A DNA stretch of 64,000 nucleotides from Defluviicoccus sp. GTDB taxonomy: Bacteria > Pseudomonadota > Alphaproteobacteria > MPNO01. Of this stretch, positions 30,133 through 38,455 are shown in pieces. The position numbers and the translations under genes were made by a program. How positions within the stretch are numbered: position 1 is the first letter of the stretch; the number at the start of each line of letters is the position of its first letter. Location of the stretch: positions 1 through 64,000 of the forward strand of contig JAPPIT010000061.1 in the NCBI GenBank assembly GCA_028820505.1, read 5' to 3'. The notes below the pieces were generated by a model. That model had not been told where the DNA came from, searched no databases, and saw only the letters and a program-made list of their open reading frames with translations.

Positions 30133-31059
30133 TCAGGCGGCGGAGGGCTTGCGCTCCGCGCGGATCAGGGTTCCGACGCCGCGCTCGGTGAACACTTCGA
30201 GCAGGATCGCGTGCGGCACCCGCCCGTCGAGGATGATCGCGGCATCCACCGAGTTCTCGACGGCGTCGACGCAGGTCTCGATCTTGGGGATCATGCCGCC
30301 GGTGATCGACCCCTCGCGGATGCCTTCGCGCGCTTCCTGCGCCGTCATCTCGGCGATCGGGTTGCCCTCGCGGTCGAGCACGCCTTCGATGTCGGTCAGC
30401 ATGAAGAGCCGCGCCGCCCCCATGGCGGCGGCGATGGCGCCCGCGACCGTATCGCCGTTGATGTTGTAGGTGGTGCCGTCCTCGCCGACGCCGATCGGAG
30501 CGACGACCGGGATGATCGAGGACCGCTCCAGGGTCAGCAGCACCTCGGCGTTGATCGCCACGGGCTCGCCGACCAGGCCCAGGTCGAGCACCTTCTCGAT
30601 GTTGGAGTCCGACTGCCGGTCGACCTTGCGCAGCTTGCGCGCGCGGACCAGGTCGCCGTCCTTGCCCGACAGGCCGACGGCGACCCCGCCGGCCCGGTTG
30701 ATCGCGGTGACGATCTGCTTGTTGATCGAGCCGCTCAGGACCATCTCGACGATCTCGACCGTCGCCTGGTCGGTCACCCGGAGCCCGCTGACGAAATCGC
30801 TCTTGATCTTGAGCCGCTCCAGCATCTCGCCGATCTGCGGCCCGCCGCCGTGGACCACGATGGGGTCGATGCCGATCCGCTTCAAGAGGACGATGTCGTG
30901 CGCGAACTGCGCGGCGAGCGAGGGATCGCCCATCGCATGCCCGCCGTATTTCACCACGAAGGTGCGCCCGGCATAGACCTGCATGTAGGGCAGCGCCTCG
31001 GAAAGCGTGGCGGCCTTCTCGAGCCACGTCGCGCGCTCGGTGTCGGGGGGCCTGACCAT
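30133..31059 (-). CDS. argB: Acetylglutamate kinase
   Basis: A 308-residue amino-acid kinase of arginine synthesis. The N-terminal FVVKYGGHAMGD binds phosphate, 'VVHGGGPQIGEML' is the second glycine loop, and 'YNINGDTVAGAIAAAMGA' and 'GGMIPKIETCVDAVENSV' are family hallmarks. Length agrees with arginine-inhibited hexameric enzymes (about 300), which have an N-terminal helix as seen here. Starts 11 bases after engB. Confidence 0.96.
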   Translation of the reverse strand: MVRPPDTERATWLEKAATLSEALPYMQVYAGRTFVVKYGGHAMGDPSLAAQFAHDIVLLKRIGIDPIVVHGGGPQIGEMLERLKIKSDFVSGLRVTDQATVEIVEMVLSGSINKQIVTAINRAGGVAVGLSGKDGDLVRARKLRKVDRQSDSNIEKVLDLGLVGEPVAINAEVLLTLERSSIIPVVAPIGVGEDGTTYNINGDTVAGAIAAAMGAARLFMLTDIEGVLDREGNPIAEMTAQEAREGIREGSITGGMIPKIETCVDAVENSVDAAIILDGRVPHAILLEVFTERGVGTLIRAERKPSAA

Positions 31060-31070
31060 GGCGCGGCACT

Positions 31071-31754
31071 CTAGCCCAGGGGTGCCGCACTCGCCAGCGC
31101 GGCAAGCTCGGCCCTGAGCTCGGGAATCCCGGCCTGCGTCCGCGCGCTGGTGACGATCAGCCGGGGATGGGCGGCGATCTGCCTGGCGAGGTCCGTGCGC
31201 ACCTCGTCCTCCCTGTCCCCCAACGCGTTCTCGCTCGTCTTGTCCGCCTTGGTGAGCACGCCCTGGAACGACACTCCGGCCTCGTCCAGCATCGTCATCA
31301 GCGCGCGGTCGCTCTCGTGCAGCCCGTGCCGGGAGTCGACAAGGAGGCAGAGCCGCTTGAGCCCGGCCCGCCCTCTCAGATAGTCCCGCACCAGCCGGTT
31401 CCACTGCGCGATGTCCGCCTTCGACGCCCGGGCGTAGCCGTAGCCCGGCAGGTCGACGAGCATCAGCCGGCCGCCGAGATCGAAGAAATTGAGTTGCCGG
31501 GTGCGCCCCGGCGTGCGCGATGTCCGCGCCAGCGACCGCCGGCCGGTGAGCGCGTTGATCAGGGTCGACTTGCCGACATTGGACCGGCCCGCGAAGGCGA
31601 TTTCGGGCGGGCCGGGCGGCGGGAGCGCATCGATCGCGGCGATGCCCGCCACGAAGTCGCAGCGCCCGGCGAACAGGCGGCGCCCGCGCTCGATCGCCGC
31701 TTCCGCGTCGTCGCCGTTCTCGGTCGCGATCCGGGGATCGACGGTCTCGCCCAC
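31071..31754 (-). CDS. engB: Ribosome biogenesis GTPase EngB/YsxC
   Basis: A 227-residue GTPase for large-subunit assembly. G1 is GRSNVGKSTLINAL, G2 region TPGRTRQ, G3 VDLPGYGYA, G4 TKADK and G5 TSARTQ. The GTG at 31754 is preceded by GGGAG seven bases upstream; a CTG further out is less likely. Follows yidC by 14 bases on the same strand. Confidence 0.95.
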   Translation of the reverse strand: MGETVDPRIATENGDDAEAAIERGRRLFAGRCDFVAGIAAIDALPPPGPPEIAFAGRSNVGKSTLINALTGRRSLARTSRTPGRTRQLNFFDLGGRLMLVDLPGYGYARASKADIAQWNRLVRDYLRGRAGLKRLCLLVDSRHGLHESDRALMTMLDEAGVSFQGVLTKADKTSENALGDREDEVRTDLARQIAAHPRLIVTSARTQAGIPELRAELAALASAAPLG

Positions 31755-31768
31755 CGCGCGGCTCCCGT

Positions 31769-33745
31769 TCAGGACGCGCTGCGCCTCGGTTTCTTGCGCC
31801 TGTTGTTGCCGGCGCGGCGTTTCGGCCGGGGCGGCGGCGCGTCGCCGGCCGGGCTCTCCTTGCGCCGTTTCCCCTTCGCCTTCGCCGGTCCGGACGCCTG
31901 CTTGCCGCCCGCGGGCGCGCCCGCGCCGGGCGGGGTCTTGCCGCCCGGCAGCGCGACCGTCTGGCCCGACATCGTGACCCCCATCTGGCGCATGATGATC
32001 CACTGCTGGGCGATGGAAAGAAGGTTGTTCCACGCCCAGTAGATCACCAGACCGGCCGGGAACTGCCCCAGCATGAAGGTGAAGACGATGGGCAGCATCA
32101 GGAAGATCTTGGCCTGGGTCGGATCGGCCGGCTGCGGGTTCAGCTTCTGCTGCAGGTACATGGTCCCGCCCATGATGAGCGGCCAGATCCCGATATTCGC
32201 GATCTGGAGAATCTCGGGGATCGACCACTCGATCAGCCCGAACGCGGTCAGAATCCCGAGCGGGTCGGGAGCGGAGAGGTCCTGGATCCAGCCGAAGAAC
32301 GGCGCGTGGCGCATCTCGATGGAGACGAACAGCACCTTGTAGAGGGCGAAGAAGACCGGGATCTGGATCAGGATGGGGAAGCAGCCGCTGACCGGATTGG
32401 CGTTCTCCTTCTTGTAGAGCGCCATCATCTCCTGGTTCTGGCGCTGCCGGTCCTCCTTGAAGCGGTCGCGGATCTTCATCATCTCGGGCTGGAGCTTCTT
32501 CAGCCGGCTCATCGCCCGGTAGGACTTGTTGGCGAGCGGGAAGAACGCAATCTTGATCAGCACGGTGAGCAGCAGGATCGCCACCCCGAAATTGCCGATC
32601 ATCCGGTTGAAGTATTCGAGCACGTAGAAGATCGGCTTGGTCAGGAAGTAGAACCAGCCGAAATCGACCGCGAGATCGAAATTGACGATGCCGAGTTCCT
32701 CCTCGTAGGCATCGAGCAGGCGGACCTCCTTGGCGCCCGCGAACAGAAGCTCGCTCACCTCGATCGTCGCTCCCGGCTGGACCGTCTGCTGCTCGCCCAG
32801 CGTGTCGACCTGATACTTGTCGCGACGGTCCTGGAGAGTATGGACGAACCGGCTCGCGATGCTCTCCTTTTGATCCGGAATCAGGGCCGCCAGCCAATAC
32901 TTGTCGGTGATGCCGATCCAGCCCCCAACGCTGGTCTGCGCGATCCTGCCGTCGTCGGCGTCGGAAACGTCGTCGTAGTCGATTTCCTTCAGCGTTTCGC
33001 CGAAGACGCCGAGCAGCCCCTCGTGCAGGATCCAGAAACCGAAGACGTCCGGCGTGTCGGTCCGCGAGATCAGCCCGTAGGGCCGGAGCGCCACGGAGCG
33101 CTCGCCGCGATTGGTCACGCGCTGGGTGACCCTGAACATGTAGTTGGGGTCGAGCGCGATTTCCTGGGTGAAGATCAACCCGGCCCCGTTGTTCCAGGTG
33201 AGAACGACCGGACTGTCCGGTTCGAGCGTGGTCTTCGTGGTCGTCCACACTGTCTGCGGCGACGGAGTTGCGACATTGGGGTCGGTCGGCACCCAGCCGA
33301 ACTGGGCGAAATACGGCGATCCCGCCCCCGGCGGTTGAAACAGCTTGATCTGCGGACTGTCCTCCTCGAGCGTCTCGCGGTAGTCGGTGAGCAGCAGGTC
33401 GTCGATCCGCGCGCCCTTGAGGGACAGCGAACCCTCGACCCGGCTCGAGACGATCCGCACACGGGGCTCCGACGCCGCGGCGGAGGGTGCCGATACCGGG
33501 GCGCCCGGAACGCCGGCCGTCCCGCCCGGCACACCGGGGAGCGCGGGCACGCCACCGGATGCCTCTGGCGGCGGGGTCGCGGGCTTGGCGGTCTCGACCG
33601 TCTCGCCGGCCGCCTTGCGTTCCGCTTCTGCGGCCTGCTGCGCGGCGCGCTGCTTTTCGAGGCGCGGCTGTTCGATCAGGATCTGGTAGCCGAGCAGGAT
33701 CGACACCGAGACGACGATCGCCAGCAGGAGATTGCGCTGATCCAT
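31769..33745 (-). CDS. yidC: Membrane protein insertase YidC
   Basis: A 658-residue inner-membrane insertase. It starts MDQRNLLLAIVVSVSILLGY (first membrane segment), then an Ala/Pro/Gly-rich stretch and the periplasmic P1 domain (about 90-390), then the conserved insertase core (about 400-600) with 'FPLANKSYRAMSRLKKLQPEM', 'QIPVFFALYKVLFV' and 'IYWAWNNLLSIAQQW'. The C-terminal tail is basic and Pro/Gly/Lys-rich, fitting ribosome contact. ATG overlaps the yidD TGA. Confidence 0.96.
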   Translation of the reverse strand: MDQRNLLLAIVVSVSILLGYQILIEQPRLEKQRAAQQAAEAERKAAGETVETAKPATPPPEASGGVPALPGVPGGTAGVPGAPVSAPSAAASEPRVRIVSSRVEGSLSLKGARIDDLLLTDYRETLEEDSPQIKLFQPPGAGSPYFAQFGWVPTDPNVATPSPQTVWTTTKTTLEPDSPVVLTWNNGAGLIFTQEIALDPNYMFRVTQRVTNRGERSVALRPYGLISRTDTPDVFGFWILHEGLLGVFGETLKEIDYDDVSDADDGRIAQTSVGGWIGITDKYWLAALIPDQKESIASRFVHTLQDRRDKYQVDTLGEQQTVQPGATIEVSELLFAGAKEVRLLDAYEEELGIVNFDLAVDFGWFYFLTKPIFYVLEYFNRMIGNFGVAILLLTVLIKIAFFPLANKSYRAMSRLKKLQPEMMKIRDRFKEDRQRQNQEMMALYKKENANPVSGCFPILIQIPVFFALYKVLFVSIEMRHAPFFGWIQDLSAPDPLGILTAFGLIEWSIPEILQIANIGIWPLIMGGTMYLQQKLNPQPADPTQAKIFLMLPIVFTFMLGQFPAGLVIYWAWNNLLSIAQQWIIMRQMGVTMSGQTVALPGGKTPPGAGAPAGGKQASGPAKAKGKRRKESPAGDAPPPRPKRRAGNNRRKKPRRSAS

Positions 33746-34017
33746 CACTTCGGCGCCGCCCCCGACACGCGCCGCCAGGGCGGGCGGACGCGCTCCGGCA
33801 CCGGGTCGAAGCCGCAGCCGCCCCAGGGGTTGCATCTGACGATACGCGCAAGCGCGAGCCAGAGGCCGAGCAGCGGTCCGTGGCGGTCGATCGCCTGGAT
33901 CGCGTAGCCGGAGCAGGTCGGCTGGTACCGGCAATTGGCCGGCAGCACCGGCGAGACCAGCCAGCGATAGGCCCAGATGGGCGCCTTCAGGAGGCCGGAG
34001 ACCGCCTTGCCGGTCAC
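33745..34017 (-). CDS. yidD: Membrane protein insertion efficiency factor YidD
   Basis: A 90-residue peripheral membrane protein with the invariant core CRYQPTCSGYAIQAI..HG and 'RCNPWGGCGFDPVP'. It assists YidC-dependent insertion. It overlaps rnpA and yidC by ATGA junctions at both ends. Confidence 0.95.
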   Translation of the reverse strand: MTGKAVSGLLKAPIWAYRWLVSPVLPANCRYQPTCSGYAIQAIDRHGPLLGLWLALARIVRCNPWGGCGFDPVPERVRPPWRRVSGAAPK

Positions 34018-34403
34018 GCCCTGCCCCGTTCCGGGCGGCGTGACGCACCCGCGTCCGACAGCGCGGCGTCGGTGCGTAGGAGCGCCGTCTCCAGGTCGCC
34101 CACCAGCGCCGTGAAGGGGCGCGACACCGTCTCCCGCCGGCCGATCAGCACATAGTCCCTGCCTCGCCGCGCGCCCTCGCCCAGCACGCGCTCGGCCGCC
34201 GCGCGCAGCCGACGGCGCGCCCGGTTGCGCCGCACCGCGTTGCCGACCTTGCGGCTGACCGTGAAACCGACCCGGACTCCCCGGTCGGCGGACTCGGCTT
34301 CGGCGCTCGGCCGGACCTGGAGAATCAGCCCGGGCGTCACGGATTTGGTGCCGCTCCGCGCCGCGCGCAGGAAATCGCGCCGCTTTTTCAGGGTTGGGAG
34401 CAC
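34014..34403 (-). CDS. rnpA: Ribonuclease P protein component
   Basis: A 129-residue basic protein subunit of RNase P. The N terminus VLPTLKKRRDFLRAA and the RNR box 'KVGNAVRRNRARRRLRAA' are diagnostic. I start at the GTG at 34403, which begins at the family's usual position and clears the rpmH stop by 10 bases. A longer frame to 34493 would overlap most of rpmH and is not supported. Confidence 0.92.
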   Translation of the reverse strand: MLPTLKKRRDFLRAARSGTKSVTPGLILQVRPSAEAESADRGVRVGFTVSRKVGNAVRRNRARRRLRAAAERVLGEGARRGRDYVLIGRRETVSRPFTALVGDLETALLRTDAALSDAGASRRPERGRA

Positions 34404-34413
34404 AACCGCGCGC

Positions 34414-34548
34414 TCAAGCCGAGAGACGCTTGCGACCCTTGGCGCGGCGGTTCGACAGGATCCTGCGGCCGCCGACGGTTGCGCGTCGGGCACGAAATCC
34501 GTGGCGCCGCTTGCGGACCAGCACGCTCGGCTGATAAGTGCGTTTCAA
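34414..34548 (-). CDS. rpmH: Ribosomal protein L34
   Basis: A 44-residue ribosomal protein reading (M)[20 protein letters not shown] through to AKGRKRLSA, the full normal length. The start codon is TTG at 34548; no ATG or GTG is available at the conserved N terminus. A consensus promoter lies 45 bases upstream. First gene of the rpmH-rnpA-yidD-yidC-engB-argB run. Confidence 0.96.
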   Translation of the reverse strand: MKRTYQPSVLVRKRRHGFRARRATVGGRRILSNRRAKGRKRLSA

Positions 34549-34592
34549 GGCGAGAGACTCCAAGCTCGGACAGGGTCCGAAACGAGGCTCGC

Positions 34593-34621
34593 TGTATAGG
34601 GTCTCCTCGCGGGCGAGTCAA
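34593..34621 (-). promoter_or_regulatory. Sigma-70 promoter of the rpmH operon
   Basis: On the minus strand, TTGACT (34621-34616) and TATACA (34598-34593) are spaced by exactly 17 bases. Transcription would start near 34586, about 38 bases before the rpmH start codon. Confidence 0.75.
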
Positions 34622-34646
34622 TGCGCGGCGCCGGCCACCCCGCGCG

Positions 34647-36278
34647 CTAAGGAACCTCCACGCCCGGCGGGTAGAGCGAGACCACACGTTCGCCGCCGAA
34701 GGTCTGCCAACCGACCAGCTCGTCGGGATCCTCGAGGTGGAGCTCGAAAACCACCTCGCGGGAGGCGTCGCGCTTCATCTCGCGGACCCTGGTCCAGTAG
34801 GGCATGTCGTTGGGGTGCCATTCCTCGCGCTTCCACTCGTTCCAGGTGAGGTCCCGAACGTGGCAGCTCAGGGTGAGCTGTTCGCGCATCGGCAGGCAGA
34901 TCGAATCGACGATCAGCATGTTGTCGTTGGGCAGCCGGTGGGCGTCGCCCATCGCCCAGGAGATCACGCGCTCGGGGTCGTCGTCGTCCGACGACGTCCA
35001 AGCCTCGCGGACGGTGCCCCGCTCCTCGTCGACCTCGTACTCGACCGCCCGGGCGAAGCATTCGTGCGGCGCGGCCTGCGGATCGTAGGGCTGCGCACGG
35101 CAGATCCCGTTGTCGTACATCAGGATCGTGCCGTCGATCGTCACCCGGGGGTTGTGCCCGTGATAGTGCCAGCGGAGCTCGTGGGCGGGGTCCAGCAGCT
35201 TCTCCTTCTGGGGACTCTTCCAGTTGCCGTGGTCGCCGAGTATCCATTTGATCCCGCCCGACGCCTTGTCGATCTTGATAATCGCGTCCTGGTGGCGGAG
35301 CGAGACGATCACGCTGTCGTCCCGGGGGTCGTAGGCGATGCCGTTGCCGTGGGTCCAGTCGAGATGGTGCGGGAAGCCGCGGTTGTGCCAGTAGACCTCC
35401 ATCAGGTGGTAGGACCAGCGATAGACGTCGAGATGGTCGAACGTGTCCCAGGTCCAGACGATGTCGCCCTCGGGCGTGAATTCCACGAACCGGTCGCCGA
35501 CGACGGGCTGGGCCTTGCGCGGCGCGTCGGGGTCGGTCTCGCTGGTGAAGTAATTCTCGATCGTCCGCGCGTTCGCGGTCATCGCCAGGAAGTTTCCGTT
35601 GGGCATCTGGTGCGGCTGGTGGTGCAGGCTCGCCGCCTCGATCGGGATCGCGCCCTCGACCGGGCCGAAGGGCCGGCCGGAGGCGTAGAACATGCGGACG
35701 ACCCGTCCGGTCATGTCCATCTCGACCGACCGGAAATCCACGTGGTGGAAGAAGAGGTTGCCGTTCGACATCTGCGTGACGCCCGCGATGCGGGCATCCG
35801 ACACGTAGTACCAGACCACCTCCCCTTCCCCGTCGACCGCCATCAGCATGCCCCACCGGGTGGTGAAGCGGACCTGGGCCGGCGTCATGAAGGTCTGGCG
35901 GACGTTCGCCGTGCGCCGCACGCTCAGCAGCGTGAAGCCGGGCTGCATCTCCGAGGTCCGCGCGACCTTCGTCGAGATCGTCGGCCACACCGCGCTGTCG
36001 GCGGGAAGCGGCGGGGTGCGGTAGGTCAGCGCGACCGGCCCGGCATCGCCTGCGGCGACCGTGATCCGGTGTTCGGTGTCGGCCCGCATGCCGACGATGG
36101 GCAGACCCTCCTCCGGATCGCGAGACGGGTCGTAGACGACCGAGCGGGTCCGCTTTCCGTCGTCGACGGTTATCCTGGTGCGGACCGGCTCATCCGCCTT
36201 GAAACGGACCAGGGCGACGAGCGGCGCCCTCCCGTTGGGGTTCTTCTCGACGGTCGGCGGGGACAGGAGCTCGGTCAT
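34647..36278 (-). CDS. Arylsulfotransferase (ASST)-family protein
   Basis: A 543-residue protein matching the ASST family of six-bladed beta-propellers that move sulfate from one phenolic ester to another. Family text includes 'SLHHQPHQMPNGNFLAM', 'HLDWTHGNGIAYDPRDDSVI', 'SLRHQDAIIKIDKASGGIKW' and 'AMGDAHRLPNDNMLI'. Classical AssT is periplasmic; here no signal peptide precedes the domain, so location is uncertain. It lies 34 bases after the TctA gene stop reading leftward, and may be co-transcribed with the tricarboxylate transporter genes. Enzyme activity is inferred from family only. Confidence 0.75.
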   Translation of the reverse strand: MTELLSPPTVEKNPNGRAPLVALVRFKADEPVRTRITVDDGKRTRSVVYDPSRDPEEGLPIVGMRADTEHRITVAAGDAGPVALTYRTPPLPADSAVWPTISTKVARTSEMQPGFTLLSVRRTANVRQTFMTPAQVRFTTRWGMLMAVDGEGEVVWYYVSDARIAGVTQMSNGNLFFHHVDFRSVEMDMTGRVVRMFYASGRPFGPVEGAIPIEAASLHHQPHQMPNGNFLAMTANARTIENYFTSETDPDAPRKAQPVVGDRFVEFTPEGDIVWTWDTFDHLDVYRWSYHLMEVYWHNRGFPHHLDWTHGNGIAYDPRDDSVIVSLRHQDAIIKIDKASGGIKWILGDHGNWKSPQKEKLLDPAHELRWHYHGHNPRVTIDGTILMYDNGICRAQPYDPQAAPHECFARAVEYEVDEERGTVREAWTSSDDDDPERVISWAMGDAHRLPNDNMLIVDSICLPMREQLTLSCHVRDLTWNEWKREEWHPNDMPYWTRVREMKRDASREVVFELHLEDPDELVGWQTFGGERVVSLYPPGVEVP

Positions 36279-36312
36279 GCCTGTTTTTCTCCGGTTGAGC
36301 GGCGGCCCGGCG

Positions 36313-38337
36313 TCACAGGATCAGCCACTCCGGCAGCCAGTCGGGAAGACCGGACGCGAACAGCGCGTGCGCGGCCGAATCGTGGAACGTCAGCCGTATG
36401 ACGCGGTCGTAGAAGCCGACCAGAAGGCCCCACATGACGAGCGCGTAGCCGGCGCACACCGCCAGCCGCATCCGGCCCCAGACCCGCAGATAGGCGAACA
36501 CGAATATCGGCAACGCGATCTTCATCCCCAGGACAAGGGTCGCCAGGATCGTCGCCGCCAGCCACGCCAGGAACCACGCCGAGCGCGCCAGCACCGCCTC
36601 CCGGGCGCCGTCGGCGATCGTCGCGCGCCCGGCCATGCCCGGACCGGCGCCCAGGGTGCGCGCATCGCGAAACAGCGCTGCGGCGGCGAGCGCGGCGCCC
36701 GGCGCCGCCATGACGAGGGGGAACTGGCCGACTTCGGCTTCCCAGCCTGCGGCGGTCCACGCCGCCGCGGCGAACGTCCCGAAGAACAGCAGCGAAACCG
36801 GAAACGACATCACCGGGTTTCTCGCCCGCCCCTCGCCGGCCCGGGGCGCGTCCGCTTGCGCGTTGGAGCGCAGCGTGCTGCGCGCCGAAAGGACGATCGT
36901 CAGGATCCCCAGCGCCAGAACGATGAGAACGATGGGGTTGGCGAGCCAGCCGATGCCGTCATAGGTCTTCATGCTGAGCAGGAACCGGTTCTCCACGATG
37001 GTCCCGAGGATCAGCCCGAGGATCAGCGGCGGCCGCGACCAGCCGCCCGCCTTCATCAGATAGCCGACGACCCCGAACGCGAAGCACGTGACCCACGCCT
37101 CGATGGTCGAGAGACCGCCGAGCCACGACCCCATGAACACGAAGACGATGACGCCGGGCACCAGGAAGTGGCCCGGAACGAAGGCGAGCCTCGCCACCTG
37201 GCGGCTCCACATCATCAGCAACCCGGCCGCGACCACGTTGGCGATCACCAGCATCCACACCATCGAGAAGGTGATGTGGAGCTCGGTCGTCAGCATGTCG
37301 GGACCGGGCCGGATGTCCTGCAGGATGAGCGCGCTCAGGAGGATGGCGGTGCCGAGGCTGCCCGGGATGGCGAAGGCCACGGCGGGGATCAGCGCGCCGC
37401 CCTTGGTCGCGTTGTTGGCGGCCTCGGGCGCGATCACGCCGCGGATATCGCCCTCGCCGAAGCGGGTCTTGTCGCGCGCCGACTGGACGGCGTGGCCGTA
37501 GGCGACCCAGTCGACGATGGCCGCCCCGAGTCCCGGCAGCATGCCGACATAGGTGCCGATGGCCGCGCAGCGCGTCGCCAGCCAGCCGTGGCGGACCGCA
37601 TCGCGCACCCCGTCGCCGATGCTGCTGCCGGTATCCTGGCTCCGCATCTCCCGCGCGATGGAGATGTTGCGCGTCGCGAGCTCCATGAGCTCGGGAATCG
37701 CGAAGATGCCGAGCACCACGGGGATCAGCGGCAGGTCGTCGACGAGATATTCCAGGCCGAGCGAATAACGCTCCTCCGCCACGGTCTGCGCCGCGCCGAC
37801 GGTCGACAACAACAGGCCCATCGCCGCCGCGGCGAGGCCCTTGACCATCGATCCGCCGCTCAGAGCGCCCACCATCGCGAGCCCGAGCAGCGCGAGCGCG
37901 AAGATCTCGGGGGAGCCGAAGGCGAGGATGAGCGGCTGCACGATGGGGAGCGAAATCGCCAGCGCGACCGCGCCGAAGACGCCGCCATAGGCCGATACCG
38001 CGAAAGCCGCGCCGAAGGCGCGCGGCGCCTCGCCCCGCTTGGCGAGCGGGTACCCGTCGAGGATGGTCGCCTGCGACGCCGCGGTGCCGGGGATGCCGAG
38101 CATGACCGAGGCGATGGTGTCGCTGGTGGTAGTGACGGCGAACAGGCCGAGCAGCAGCGCGATCGCGCTCAGCGGCTCCATGTCGAAGGTGAACGGGAGC
38201 AGCAGCAGCATCCCGATGATGCCGCCGAGCCCGGGCACCGCGCCGAGCCAGATGCCGATGAAGATCCCGAGCCCGAGGAACAGCAGGACCTGCAGCTCGA
38301 AGATCGAGTCCAGGCCGGTGAGCAGGGCCTCTAGCAT
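36313..38337 (-). CDS. Tripartite tricarboxylate transporter permease, TctA-TctB fusion
   Basis: A 674-residue membrane protein. Residues about 1-500 are TctA-like with about 12 membrane segments, opening 'FLGLGIFIGIWLGAVPGLGG' and containing 'IPGTAASQATILDGYPLAKRGEAPRAF' text typical of the family. From about 520 a second unit of four membrane segments ('PVMSFPVSLLFFGTFAAAAW' onwards) looks like TctB, normally a separate small subunit. With the TctC-like binding protein (38456-39526) it forms a secondary carboxylate uptake system driven by ion gradients. Substrate unknown. Confidence 0.88.
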   Translation of the reverse strand: MLEALLTGLDSIFELQVLLFLGLGIFIGIWLGAVPGLGGIIGMLLLLPFTFDMEPLSAIALLLGLFAVTTTSDTIASVMLGIPGTAASQATILDGYPLAKRGEAPRAFGAAFAVSAYGGVFGAVALAISLPIVQPLILAFGSPEIFALALLGLAMVGALSGGSMVKGLAAAAMGLLLSTVGAAQTVAEERYSLGLEYLVDDLPLIPVVLGIFAIPELMELATRNISIAREMRSQDTGSSIGDGVRDAVRHGWLATRCAAIGTYVGMLPGLGAAIVDWVAYGHAVQSARDKTRFGEGDIRGVIAPEAANNATKGGALIPAVAFAIPGSLGTAILLSALILQDIRPGPDMLTTELHITFSMVWMLVIANVVAAGLLMMWSRQVARLAFVPGHFLVPGVIVFVFMGSWLGGLSTIEAWVTCFAFGVVGYLMKAGGWSRPPLILGLILGTIVENRFLLSMKTYDGIGWLANPIVLIVLALGILTIVLSARSTLRSNAQADAPRAGEGRARNPVMSFPVSLLFFGTFAAAAWTAAGWEAEVGQFPLVMAAPGAALAAAALFRDARTLGAGPGMAGRATIADGAREAVLARSAWFLAWLAATILATLVLGMKIALPIFVFAYLRVWGRMRLAVCAGYALVMWGLLVGFYDRVIRLTFHDSAAHALFASGLPDWLPEWLIL

Positions 38338-38356
38338 GCGCGACCCCGGATGGCCG

Positions 38357-38445
38357 CCCTTCGATACGCGGCTTCGCCGCTACTCAGGGTGAGGGAATCT
38401 CTTAAACCCTCATCCCGAGCAGGCGCGCAAGCGCCGTATCGAGGG
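38357..38445. repeat. Imperfect inverted repeat, alphaproteobacterial intergenic type
   Basis: Two 39-base arms (38357-38395 and 38407-38445) pair imperfectly: CCCT(T)CGATACG.. with ..CGTATCGAGGG, and CTCAGGGTGAGGG with CCCTCATCCCGAG. Each arm also holds a small hairpin (GCGGCTTCGCCGC; GGCGCGCAAGCGCC). It lies between the tctC-like and tctA-like genes and may tune expression of the downstream permease. Confidence 0.8.
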
Positions 38446-38455
38446 ACCTCACCGG

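Noticed and set aside
36178..38334. A 718-codon plus-strand frame opposite the TctA gene
   Set aside because: Highly charged repetitive translation with no domain, a mirror of the membrane protein's codons.
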